Assembly (NCBI RefSeq): GCF_023242315.1
Contig: NZ_JALLIY010000010.1
Span: forward strand, 1 to 64,000
DNA length: 64,000 bases
From: Pseudomonas sp. MWU13-2105
GTDB lineage: Bacteria; Pseudomonadota; Gammaproteobacteria; Pseudomonadales; Pseudomonadaceae
Direction: 5' to 3'
In this document: positions 52,164 through 60,532 of the stretch, piece after piece
How positions within the stretch are numbered: position 1 is the stretch's first letter
Layout: every line of letters starts with the position of its first letter
Program-made: the position numbers and the translations under genes
Notes under the pieces: model-generated
Told to the model about the DNA's origin: nothing
Seen by the model: the letters and a program-made list of their open reading frames with translations, nothing else
Database searches by the model: none

Positions 52164-53158
52164 CACGAAAGCTCCTTGACCGGTAACCAGCACGCGCTTC
52201 TGCGCTGCTCATCACCGTTGATGGGGTTGAGGCTCGGGCGCCGGGCGCAGATCGGCATGCTGTGCGGGCAGCGCTCCGCGAAGGTGCAGCCCGGGGGCAG
52301 GGCGGCCAGGTTCGGCACTTGGCCGGGGATGGTCATCAGCGGCTGCCCCGGCTCGACCATCTCGGGCAGGCCGCTGAGCAACCCCCGGGTATAAGGATGC
52401 TGCGGATTGCCCATGACCTCGGCGGTACGACCCTGCTCGACCACGGCTCCGGTGTACATGACGTAAACCCGGTCGCAGAACTGCGAGACCAGGGCCATGT
52501 CGTGGGTGATCAGCAGAATGGCGGTGCCTTTCTGCCGGGCCTTTTCCCGCAGCAGCAACAGCACCTGGCGTTGCACGGTGACGTCGAGGGCGGTGGTCGG
52601 TTCGTCGGCAATCAGCAGTTGCGGTTCACAGGAGAACGCCAGCGCAATCATCACCCGCTGGCGCATACCGCCGGACAGCTCGAACGGATAGCTGTCCAGG
52701 ACTTGTTCGGGGCTGGCGATATGCATGTCATGCAGCAACGCGATGGCCTTGAGGCGGGCCTCGGCGGCGCTGATCTTCTGGTGATGGATGATTACGTCGA
52801 GCATTTGCCGGCCAATGCGCCGGGTCGGGTTCAGGGCGGTCATCGGTTCCTGGAAAATCATCGCCGCATCGCGGCCGCGGATCTGCAGCAGCTCCTTTTC
52901 GGACGCGGCCAGCATGTCGCGATCGAGCATCCTCAGGCTGCCGGCGGTGATGCGATAGCTGCGCTCGGGCAACAGGCGCATGCTCAGCATCGCCGTGACC
53001 GACTTGCCCGAGCCGGACTCGCCGACCACGCCGACGATCTCGCCGGGATTGACCTGCAGCGAGACACCGTTCAAGGCCTTGACGTTGTTCTGGTACGCCG
53101 GGAATTCCAGGCTCAGGTTGTCGATGGCCAGTACTGGAGTGGAGGTGTGCATGCTCAT
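52163..53158 (-). CDS. Dipeptide/oligopeptide ABC ATPase (DppD-like)
   Basis: A 331-residue ATPase with Walker A GESGSGKSV, signature LSGGMRQRVMIALAF and Walker B LLIADEPTTALD, and the C-terminal peptide-transporter motif GCTFAERCPHSMPIC. Start 53158 overlaps the permease stop as ATGA; 53152 is an alternative two codons later. Fourth gene of the dpp operon. Confidence 0.92.
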   Translation of the reverse strand: MSMHTSTPVLAIDNLSLEFPAYQNNVKALNGVSLQVNPGEIVGVVGESGSGKSVTAMLSMRLLPERSYRITAGSLRMLDRDMLAASEKELLQIRGRDAAMIFQEPMTALNPTRRIGRQMLDVIIHHQKISAAEARLKAIALLHDMHIASPEQVLDSYPFELSGGMRQRVMIALAFSCEPQLLIADEPTTALDVTVQRQVLLLLREKARQKGTAILLITHDMALVSQFCDRVYVMYTGAVVEQGRTAEVMGNPQHPYTRGLLSGLPEMVEPGQPLMTIPGQVPNLAALPPGCTFAERCPHSMPICARRPSLNPINGDEQRRSACWLPVKELS

Positions 53159-54036
53159 TTCCCCTGTTGCCGTGGATCGAGCAGATCGCGCACGCCATCG
53201 CCCAGCAGGTTGAAACCGGTCGCGGTGATCAGGATCGCCAGGCCGGGAAAGGTCGAATACCACCAGTTATCGAGGATGTAGTTGCGCCCGGTGGCGACCA
53301 TCGCGCCCCATTCGGCGGTCGGTTGCTGCGCGCCCAGGCCGATAAAGCCCAGGGCCGACGCCATGAGAATGGCGCTGCCGATATCCAGGCTCAGTTGCAC
53401 CAGCAGCGGCGGCATGGCATTGCGCGCCACGTGCCAGTGGACCATGTGCCAGCGCCCGGCGCCGAAGGTCTGTGCGGCCTTGACGTAGCCCATCTGGCGG
53501 ATACTCAGGGCCTGGCCGCGGGCCAGTCGCACATAGGACGGAATCCGTACCAGGGTGATCGCCAGCATGGCGTTGAACAGGCTGGCGCCCAACGCGGCGG
53601 CCAGGGCCATGATCAGCACCAGGGACGGCACCGACAGCATGATGTCCATCAGGCGCATGATCAGCGCGTCGAAACGCCCGCCGATCACCCCGGAAAAACA
53701 GCCGAGCAAACCACCGATCAAACACGAGGCAAAGGCCACGAACAGGCCGACGCCCACTGATTGCTGGCTGCCGAACAAGACCCGGCTGAACAGGTCCCGG
53801 CCGACCTCATCGGTGCCGAACCAATGCTCGGCGGACGGCGGCATCAGGCGCGCGCCGAGGTCCAGGGCGTTGGGATCGTGGCTGGCCAGCCAAGGGGCGA
53901 AGAGCATGCACAGCAAGACAATAAAACTGATCGTGAGGCCGGCCATGGTCAGCGGGCTGCGGCGGATCTGATAGGCCAGGTAGGCGAGCTTTTCGCCCCA
54001 GCGCGGGCCGCGCGCGGCGGTCAGGGTCACGGACAT
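53155..54036 (-). CDS. Dipeptide ABC permease (DppC-like)
   Basis: A 293-residue permease with about six membrane segments, the DppC N-terminal region (GTDEVGRDLFSRVLFGSQQS) and the EAA loop AAQTFGAGRWHMVHWHVARNAMPPLLV. It pairs with the DppB-like protein at 54038-55054 as the membrane channel. One base separates the genes. Confidence 0.92.
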   Translation of the reverse strand: MSVTLTAARGPRWGEKLAYLAYQIRRSPLTMAGLTISFIVLLCMLFAPWLASHDPNALDLGARLMPPSAEHWFGTDEVGRDLFSRVLFGSQQSVGVGLFVAFASCLIGGLLGCFSGVIGGRFDALIMRLMDIMLSVPSLVLIMALAAALGASLFNAMLAITLVRIPSYVRLARGQALSIRQMGYVKAAQTFGAGRWHMVHWHVARNAMPPLLVQLSLDIGSAILMASALGFIGLGAQQPTAEWGAMVATGRNYILDNWWYSTFPGLAILITATGFNLLGDGVRDLLDPRQQGK

Positions 54037-54037
54037 T

Positions 54038-55054
54038 TCAATTCACCTCGCCGATGCGTGGGTCGATCACGCGGTACAAAAGATCGATGGCCATGTTCAG
54101 CAGTACATAGATGAACGACACCAGGATCGCGAAGCCCATCACCGCCGGGAAGTCCAGCGACTGGATCGACTTGACCACATAGGCGCCCATGCCGGGCCAG
54201 GCAAACACGGTTTCGGTCAGCACGGCGCCATACAGCAGGTCACCGAGGGTCAGCCCGAGCACGGTCACTGATGGGATCAGCGCGTTGGGCAGGGCGTGGC
54301 GCAGGATCACCGTCCAGCGCGACAGACCATAGGCACGGGCGGTGCGGATATAGTCCTCGGCCAGTTGTTCGAGCATGGCCGAGCGAATCTGCCGGGCGAC
54401 CACGCCGAGGGTGACGAAACCCAGGGTCGCGGCTGGCAGGATCAGGTGTTGCAGCACATCGAGAAACAGGCTGCCGTCGCCGGCAAGCAGCGCATCGATC
54501 AGGTAGAAACCGCTGAAGGTCGGCGGCGGTACCAGCCCCTCGGACAAGCGCCCGCCGCCGGGCAACCAACCGAGCTGGCCGTAGAACAGCACAATCGCCC
54601 CGAGCCCGAGCCAGAAGGCCGGGGTGGAAATACCGGTGACCGCCAGCGTGCGGGCGATCTGGTCGATGGCGCGATTGTGATAGACCGCCGACAGCACCCC
54701 CAGCGGCACGCCGACCAGGATCGCCAGCAGCAGCGCCACCAGGGCCAGCTCCAGAGTGGCGGGGAAGAACGCCTGCAGGTCTTCGAGCACCGGACGGTTG
54801 GTGCGGATCGAGGTACCCAGGTCGCCATGCAGCAGGTCCAGCAGGTAACGGCCGTATTGTTGATACAGCGGCAGGTCCAGGCCCAACTGGTGGCGGATGC
54901 CCGCCACCAGCGCATCGCTGGCGCGGTCGCCGGCGATCAGTCGGGCCGGGTCCCCGGGGATCAGGTGCGAAATTGCAAAGGTAATCAGCGAAACGCCGAA
55001 CACGACCAATACCAGGCCGAGCAGGCGCTTGCGCAATAGAGTCAGGAAGGCCAT
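54038..55054 (-). CDS. Dipeptide ABC permease (DppB-like)
   Basis: A 338-residue permease with six membrane segments, typical DppB N-terminus (RKRLLGLVLVVFGVSLITFAISHLIPGDPAR) and EAA loop (YIRTARAYGLSRWTVILRHALPNALIP). First permease after the binding protein in the operon. Confidence 0.92.
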   Translation of the reverse strand: MAFLTLLRKRLLGLVLVVFGVSLITFAISHLIPGDPARLIAGDRASDALVAGIRHQLGLDLPLYQQYGRYLLDLLHGDLGTSIRTNRPVLEDLQAFFPATLELALVALLLAILVGVPLGVLSAVYHNRAIDQIARTLAVTGISTPAFWLGLGAIVLFYGQLGWLPGGGRLSEGLVPPPTFSGFYLIDALLAGDGSLFLDVLQHLILPAATLGFVTLGVVARQIRSAMLEQLAEDYIRTARAYGLSRWTVILRHALPNALIPSVTVLGLTLGDLLYGAVLTETVFAWPGMGAYVVKSIQSLDFPAVMGFAILVSFIYVLLNMAIDLLYRVIDPRIGEVN

Positions 55055-55129
55055 TTGGCACCTCAGTCACAGCAACGACGAGAATCAGGCACCGCGCCGA
55101 CCGCGAACGGCCGGCGCGGGGGAGCAGGG

Positions 55130-56710
55130 TTACTTGCTCATGCTGCCCAGGTTGAAGACCTGTTCGAGCATCGGGTTGAACACATAGCCTTTGACCGCAT
55201 CACGCATCGGCAAGGTGTAGCTCTTCTGATAGAGGTAGGCGTAGACGCTGTCCTTGAGCACCATTTTCTGTGCGCTCTGGTACAGCTCGACGCGCTTGGC
55301 GGTGTCGCTGGTGGCGGCCGCCTCGCGGATCAGCTTGTCGACTTCGGGGTTGCTGTAGAACGAACGGTTGCCTTGCAGGCCCTGCATCTTCGAATCGAAC
55401 CAGAAGTTCATGAACATGTAGGGGTCGGCAAAGTCCGGGCTCCAGGCGCCCGAGGCTATGTCGTAATCGGCCTGGCCGACACGCTCGCGCAAGGTTGCGT
55501 TGGCGAGCTTCTCCATCTTCAGGTTGATGCCCAGAGGCGCCAGTGCGGCTTGCAGTGTCAGGCCGATCGGTTCCCAGTTGGGATCCTTGTCCGAGTACAT
55601 GTAGCTGAGGCTGGTGATCTTTTGCGGAGCCTTGGCCAGGCTCGCCTTGGCGGCGGCGAGGTCCTGTTTCATCGGCGGCAACGTACTGTCGTAGGCCCAC
55701 ATGCCGTCCGGGATCGGCCCGTTCATCAGCTTGGCCTTGTCCTTGAGAATGCCTTTGACGATGCCGTTGTAGTCGACGGCTTCGGTAATCGCCCGACGTG
55801 CATCGACACTGGCCAGCGGGCCCTTCTTGTTGTTTAGGTACAGGTAGGTCACCCGCAGCGACGGGAATTCCCGGACCACCACGCCGGACTTCTTGGCAAG
55901 CACGCCGAGCTGGTCTTCGGGCATGTCTTCGATGATGTCCAGGTCACCGTGTTCCAGCTGCAGGCGGCGCACGGAGGGCTCGGCGATGATCTTGACCACC
56001 ACGCTTTTCAGCGCCGGCTTGGGCCCGGCGAAGTAGCTGTTCGGCTCCAGGGTCAGCGACTGGCCTTTCTGCCAGGCGCTCAGGCGGAAGGGGCCGGAGC
56101 CCGCGGTGTGGCTGGACAACCAGGCATTGACGTCAGGTGTCTTGGTCAGTACGTCCGGGTTGATGATCGAGGCGCCGTTGTGGGCCAGGGTGAACAGGAA
56201 CGGCGCAAACGGTGTCTTCAGGGTGAAGCGGATGGTCTGCGGATCGACCACCGTCACCAGCATGTCCTCGGGGAAGGCCCCGGACGGCCCCTGCTTGAGG
56301 GTCATCAGGCGATCGAAGGAGAACTTCACCGCGGCGGCGTCCACCGGGGCGCCGTCATCGAACTTGTTGCCAGGTTTGATCTTGAATTCCCAGACCAGGT
56401 TGTCCGGGGACACGCTCCAGCTCTCGGCCAGGTCACCCTGGACTTCGGTGCTGCTTTTATCGCCCTCGACCTTGTAACCGACCAGGCGTTGATACGACGG
56501 ATAGGTGATGGTCCAGTCGTTGTTGTCAAAGGTCACGGCCGGGTCGAGGGTCTGCGGGTCGGCGGGTTTGCCGATGACCAGCGTGTCTTTGGGCACTGCC
56601 GCGCTGGCGGCTTGCCAGGCGCCGAGGCTCAAGGCGCTGCACAGGACGCTCAGCAGCAGTTTGCCAGTGCCGGGAAAGGATGTGCGGGTCACGGTGTTCG
56701 TTGGGTTCAT
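55130..56710 (-). CDS. Dipeptide-type ABC substrate-binding protein
   Basis: A 526-residue periplasmic protein with a signal peptide (LLLSVLCSALSLGAWQAASAA) and the SBP family 5 fold (IGKPADPQTLDPAVTFDNND; LNNKKGPLASVDARRAITEAVDYN). Start 56710 has AAGGAA five bases upstream. A TATAAA-like -10 and the palindrome TTATA-AAAGC-TATAA (56756-56770) lie about 50 bases upstream and may form a local promoter. With the dipeptidase next door, D-Ala-D-Ala or other muropeptide dipeptides are the likely cargo (inference). Confidence 0.88.
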   Translation of the reverse strand: MNPTNTVTRTSFPGTGKLLLSVLCSALSLGAWQAASAAVPKDTLVIGKPADPQTLDPAVTFDNNDWTITYPSYQRLVGYKVEGDKSSTEVQGDLAESWSVSPDNLVWEFKIKPGNKFDDGAPVDAAAVKFSFDRLMTLKQGPSGAFPEDMLVTVVDPQTIRFTLKTPFAPFLFTLAHNGASIINPDVLTKTPDVNAWLSSHTAGSGPFRLSAWQKGQSLTLEPNSYFAGPKPALKSVVVKIIAEPSVRRLQLEHGDLDIIEDMPEDQLGVLAKKSGVVVREFPSLRVTYLYLNNKKGPLASVDARRAITEAVDYNGIVKGILKDKAKLMNGPIPDGMWAYDSTLPPMKQDLAAAKASLAKAPQKITSLSYMYSDKDPNWEPIGLTLQAALAPLGINLKMEKLANATLRERVGQADYDIASGAWSPDFADPYMFMNFWFDSKMQGLQGNRSFYSNPEVDKLIREAAATSDTAKRVELYQSAQKMVLKDSVYAYLYQKSYTLPMRDAVKGYVFNPMLEQVFNLGSMSK

Positions 56711-56904
56711 GCCGGTTTCCTTGATCATTCGATGTATGGAAGTTCGTCAGGTTTTTTATAAAAGCTATAACCGGGCAGTTGCAGGTGAAGCATCAATAAC
56801 GCTGTTTGTTGTTGTTTTCAGCCGCACCGCAGGTGGGCTGTGCTGTGTCGCTTGCGAAACTCTGTGGTTTCGTCAGTGCTGGCGTTGCGCGTTGCTTGGC
56901 TTTT

Positions 56905-57453
56905 TCAGGGGGCTGGCTCCTCCTCCAGCAGGGGGTAATCGTCGGCGTTCGGTAGTTCGTAATGCCACCATTCGGTATCGATCGCCTGGAACCCGGCGCC
57001 GAGCATGATCCCCAGCAACAGCAGGCGATTGCGTTGCACCTCGGCGGGCAGGTCGGGGTAGAACTGATGGGAGCGCTGTTCCATGGCATCGAAGGCGGTA
57101 CCCATATCCAGCGGCTCGCCGTCGCTGTCCACCAGGGTCAGGTCCACCGCCACGCCACGGCTGTGGTGGGAACCCAGGTGCGGGTCGCGCACGTAGTCAT
57201 TGTTCGGCAAGGCCGCCCACAACAGGTGCTGGGCGTAGGGCGGGCGATAGGCGTCGTAGATGCGCAGGGTCAGTCCGGCCAGGCGCGCCAGTTGGCTGGC
57301 CTTGTTCAAGCACTCGGCGGCTTGCCGATGCAGCAGGCAACGGGCGGTCGGGTAGATCACTTTTCCAGCCAGGTTGTCGGCGCTGGCGTAGATCAGGTCG
57401 ATTTGCACCTGATAACGCTGGGCATCGATCTCTACAAGGGGGCTGTTGTTCAC
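56905..57453 (-). CDS. ddpX: D-alanyl-D-alanine dipeptidase DdpX/VanX
   Basis: A 182-residue VanX-family Zn peptidase. The metal motif SxHxxGxAxD is present (H97, D104), as are EWWH with E161 and H164 and the substrate Arg R70 in DAYRP. It hydrolyses D-Ala-D-Ala in the cytoplasm; in this operon it would use imported dipeptide as a carbon and nitrogen source. The GTG at 57453 was chosen because GGAG lies seven bases upstream; a GTG at 57477 is less supported. Confidence 0.88.
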   Translation of the reverse strand: MNNSPLVEIDAQRYQVQIDLIYASADNLAGKVIYPTARCLLHRQAAECLNKASQLARLAGLTLRIYDAYRPPYAQHLLWAALPNNDYVRDPHLGSHHSRGVAVDLTLVDSDGEPLDMGTAFDAMEQRSHQFYPDLPAEVQRNRLLLLGIMLGAGFQAIDTEWWHYELPNADDYPLLEEEPAP

Positions 57454-57488
57454 ACAAACACTCCAGTTGGGCTTCACAGAGGCGGTGC

Positions 57489-58349
57489 TCAGCCTTCGAA
57501 CTGGCCGAAGGCTTTTTGCAATTGACGATTCTTGGCCAGGCGCTCATCGAGGCGCTCGCCGTACTTCTCGGCGACGGCCGAGACCACCAGGTTCAACAGG
57601 CAGGCCAGTGGAGCAGGGGAGTCCCAGAACTGCCCGACATCGGTTTTCAGTTGCAGCAGATCCAGCGAGTAGTCCCGCGCCCAGGGGCATTGCAGGTCGG
57701 TGATCAGGGCCAGGGGCAGGTGGTTTTCCAGCGCCGCGTCACAGAAGGTCTGGGTCACGCTGGAGTAGGCGCGGAAGTCGGCAATGATCGCGTAGGGATT
57801 GGCGAAGCCGGAGTTCAGGGTTTCCGCGTAGATGCCTGAGAGGCCGTCGACGTAGTAGACCTTGGGACGAATGTATTCGAGGTGGCTATGGAAGGCGGTG
57901 AGTATCCCGCGGGTCGACTGGATCCCGAGAATGAACACCGCATCGGCTTCGTGGATACGTTGCACTATCTTGCCAAAGGCCTCGCTACGGGCCAGGCCAT
58001 AGGCGTGCTGGATGGCCTCGATTTCGCGAGTCATCGAGCGGTCGAGCGCGTCGTCCTGGTTGCTTTCGGCGCGAAAGGCGGCAATCCGGTCGGTGATCAG
58101 CCATGAGCTCGGCGCTTCACCGCGCAGGCTTTTTTTCACCTCATCGAGGTTGCGGTAACCCAGCGAGCGCAAAAAACGCCCGACGGAAATCCCGCTGGTG
58201 GAGGCTTGCTGCGCGATGCTGTCGGCCGACTCGAACGGCAGTTGCTCCGGATTGCCCAGCAGATAGCTGGCGATGCGCTTGCCGGTGGGGGTCAGGCTGG
58301 AGAACTGTTGCTCCAGTAACAGAAGAAAGCTGTTCTTTTCCATGGGCAT
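57489..58349 (-). CDS. RpiR/MurR-family regulator
   Basis: A 286-residue regulator with an N-terminal RpiR HTH (SADSIAQQASTSGISVGRFLRSLGY region) and a C-terminal SIS domain (AVFILGIQSTRGILTAFHSHLEY). SIS-type regulators of this family sense sugar phosphates or murein products. It is first in line with ddpX and the dpp genes, and a strong inverted repeat lies just upstream, so it probably controls this unit. The start is 58349 or two codons later at 58343; neither has a strong ribosome site. Confidence 0.88.
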   Translation of the reverse strand: MPMEKNSFLLLLEQQFSSLTPTGKRIASYLLGNPEQLPFESADSIAQQASTSGISVGRFLRSLGYRNLDEVKKSLRGEAPSSWLITDRIAAFRAESNQDDALDRSMTREIEAIQHAYGLARSEAFGKIVQRIHEADAVFILGIQSTRGILTAFHSHLEYIRPKVYYVDGLSGIYAETLNSGFANPYAIIADFRAYSSVTQTFCDAALENHLPLALITDLQCPWARDYSLDLLQLKTDVGQFWDSPAPLACLLNLVVSAVAEKYGERLDERLAKNRQLQKAFGQFEG

Positions 58350-58372
58350 ATCGGCGCGCCGGGATTCGGGAT

Positions 58373-58418
58373 TGTTATGTTTATGTCATTTTGTCGCTTG
58401 GTGTTATAAACATAACAC
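58373..58418. promoter_or_regulatory. Inverted repeats upstream of the RpiR gene
   Basis: TGTTATGTTTAT (58373-58384) is exactly inverted as ATAAACATAACA (58406-58417). The second arm is also part of a local palindrome, GTGTTAT-AAAC-ATAACAC (58401-58418). The double arrangement fits a dimeric or tetrameric RpiR operator and autoregulation. Confidence 0.65.
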
Positions 58419-58489
58419 TGGCTTTCGCGGCAACACAATATCTTTTTCAGGCATGCCGTACCGCGCGCTCCACGGCACAGCCGGGTTTC

Positions 58490-58503
58490 TTGATTAACGT
58501 CAA
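58490..58503 (+). promoter_or_regulatory. Probable ANR/DNR box
   Basis: TTGAT-TAAC-GTCAA differs from the FNR palindrome by one base, in the form known for ANR/DNR sites (GTCAA half). It lies about 134 bases (centre) before the CopD-like start at 58631, which would give a leader of about 93 bases. Confidence 0.5.
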
Positions 58504-58630
58504 CGGCAGCTACTGGCCGGCGCTGTAGCCTCGCAGCAGGCCGATGACCCACGGCGCCAGGGCAAGCCGCCCCGAGGCCAGGGCCATGGGACCGATCTCC
58601 CTCTCGCTTGCCGTCGAAATCAAGGGCCCC

Positions 58631-59074
58631 ATGATCTATCCGCTGCTGCTCACCCTGCATCTGTTTGCCGCGCTGGTGTTTATCGGCACGGTGTTCTTCG
58701 AGGTGCTGTTCCTGGAGAGCATTCGCCGGCAACTGCCGGCCCGGGTCATGCTGTTGGTCGAGCAGGGCATCGGGCGGCGCGCCCGGACGTTGATTCCCTG
58801 GGTCCTGCTGGTGTTGTTCGGCGCCGGGCTGGGGATGGTCTGGTTGCGCTATCTGCCGGCCCTCGCGGCACCACTGGCGTCCTCATTCGGCACCTTGCTG
58901 GCCCTGAAAATGCTGCTCGCGGCCAGTGTGCTCGGGCATTTCCTGGGAGCGATGTTCCTGTTCAAAAGCGCGCGGATGAATGCCCGCTACCTGCACTTCA
59001 TCCATTACAGCCTGTTTGGCCACATGGTGTTGATCGTGCTGTTGGCCAAGGGCATGTTTTACCTGAGCTGGTGA
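58631..59074 (+). CDS. CopD-like four-helix membrane protein
   Basis: A 147-residue membrane protein with four hydrophobic segments (first LLLTLHLFAALVFIGTVFFEVLF) and conserved-looking His residues (LHLFAA; FIHYSLFGHMV). It resembles CopD/DUF2269-type proteins, which may bind heme or copper. Start 58631 gives a standard membrane N-terminus; the open frame runs from 58544. It lies between two ANR-type boxes and upstream of the hemN pair. Confidence 0.7.
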   Translation: MIYPLLLTLHLFAALVFIGTVFFEVLFLESIRRQLPARVMLLVEQGIGRRARTLIPWVLLVLFGAGLGMVWLRYLPALAAPLASSFGTLLALKMLLAASVLGHFLGAMFLFKSARMNARYLHFIHYSLFGHMVLIVLLAKGMFYLSW

Positions 59075-59109
59075 GTCGGACGGGCGGTTGCGCGCGGGCA
59101 CCGGCCCGC

Positions 59110-59123
59110 TTGATGCAAATCAA
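59110..59123 (+). promoter_or_regulatory. ANR/DNR (FNR-type) box before hemN-like gene
   Basis: TTGAT-GCAA-ATCAA, a perfect site centred 66 bases before the ATG at 59183. At -41.5 this predicts a 25-base leader. It would place both HemN-family genes under low-oxygen control, as known for hemN in pseudomonads. Confidence 0.8.
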
Positions 59124-59182
59124 GGAGCCCCGGGCGCCAACACCGGACACTGCAAATCCGCAGCCCGTCTCGGAGTTCTGTC

Positions 59183-60532
59183 ATGCTCGATTTACCTCAT
59201 CCGCGCGGCGAACGACTGGTTCGACGCGACCAAGGCGTTCTCGACCTCAACGGTCATGCCGACAGCGACAAGTTTCATACCGGTATCGGTTCCCTGGATT
59301 TGCTGCGGGCCTTGCGTCTCAGCCGCCAGAAGTGCCGTCCACTGTCCCTGGCCGTGCAGTTGCTCGCCCTGGGCGAGCAGCGCGGCCGCAGCGCAGCGTA
59401 TCTGCAGCGACTGGAGCGCGAGATCGATCTGGTCGCGTGTCACCTGGGCACGCAGCAACGGGTCGAGCAATTCCATCTGGGCGGCGCGACGCCGGATGCG
59501 GACGCCTTGCAGCGGCTGATGAGCCAGTTGCGCAAGCGCTTCAACTTTATCGAGCACGATGGCGGCGACTACCGCGTCGAAGTCGATCTGCACCATACCG
59601 ACTGGGCGACCATGGGCTTGCTCCGCGAGTTGGGCTTCAACCAGGTCAGCATCGGTGTGCCGGATATCGGCACGGACAGCGAACTGTCGGTGGCCTGCTA
59701 CCAGAACCCGGCGCCGATCCATTCGCTGATCGACGCGGCCCGGACCTTTGGCTACCGATCGGTGAATGTCGACCTGGGCTATGGCCACGCCTGGCAGACG
59801 CCGTCGAGTTTCGCACTGAAACTGGCGACCCTGATCGAGCTGGAGCCCGACCGCCTGCAGGTCTTCGACTACGCCCAGCCGCCACGGCGCTACCGGCGCG
59901 AGAATGAATACCGCAGAGCCGCCAGCAGCCCAACGGACAAGGCGGCGATGCGACGGATCTGCTTCGAGCAGTTGCTGGCGGCGGGCTACCAGTACATTGG
60001 CCTGGGCCAGTTCGTCAGGTCCGACGATGATCTGCTGCTGGCCCAGGAACGTGGCCGCTTGCGCCGCAACTGCCAGGGCTTTACCTGCCACGGCTATTGC
60101 GACCATGTCGGTTTTGGCCTGGGCGCCATCAGTCAGCTCGACGAGCTGTCGGTGCAAAACAGCGAAGCGCTATCCGACTATCTGCAGCAACTGGACGCGG
60201 GTCAGTTGGCCAGCTGTCGTGGCTGGCGCTGCGAGGCCGGCGATCAGATCAGGCAGCGGGTCAGGGAGCGCCTGGAATGTGACCTGGAGCTGGATGTCCT
60301 GGCCATCGAAAGCCGCTACGGCGTGATTTTCCGCCAGTACTTCTCGGCCGCCTGGCCGCGTCTTGAACATATGGCTCGCGACGGGCTGGTGGAGTTGTCG
60401 GAGCGCTTCATCAGCATTCTGCCTGCCGGTCGGCGCGAGCTGGATGCCATCTGCCAGCTGTTCGACGCGGATGTGAACCGTCCGGCGTACTCAGCCCATC
60501 ACGAGTTTGTCGAACATGATGCCTACCTTTGA
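59183..60532 (+). CDS. HemN paralogue lacking the radical-SAM cysteines
   Basis: A 449-residue protein that aligns with HemN for most of its length, for example QFHLGGATPDADALQRL against QLHLGGGTPTYLSGEQL, then ELGFNQVSIGVPDIG and RNCQGFTCHGYCDHVGFGLGAISQL. In HemN the cluster-binding CxxxCxxC lies in IPFCQSLCYYCACH; here residues 53-70 read PLSLAVQLLALGEQRGRS, with no Cys. The [4Fe-4S] cluster used for radical SAM chemistry cannot form there, so normal oxidase activity is not expected. It may bind heme or porphyrin, or assist HemN. GGAG precedes the ATG, and the stop overlaps the hemN start. Confidence 0.82.
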   Translation: MLDLPHPRGERLVRRDQGVLDLNGHADSDKFHTGIGSLDLLRALRLSRQKCRPLSLAVQLLALGEQRGRSAAYLQRLEREIDLVACHLGTQQRVEQFHLGGATPDADALQRLMSQLRKRFNFIEHDGGDYRVEVDLHHTDWATMGLLRELGFNQVSIGVPDIGTDSELSVACYQNPAPIHSLIDAARTFGYRSVNVDLGYGHAWQTPSSFALKLATLIELEPDRLQVFDYAQPPRRYRRENEYRRAASSPTDKAAMRRICFEQLLAAGYQYIGLGQFVRSDDDLLLAQERGRLRRNCQGFTCHGYCDHVGFGLGAISQLDELSVQNSEALSDYLQQLDAGQLASCRGWRCEAGDQIRQRVRERLECDLELDVLAIESRYGVIFRQYFSAAWPRLEHMARDGLVELSERFISILPAGRRELDAICQLFDADVNRPAYSAHHEFVEHDAYL

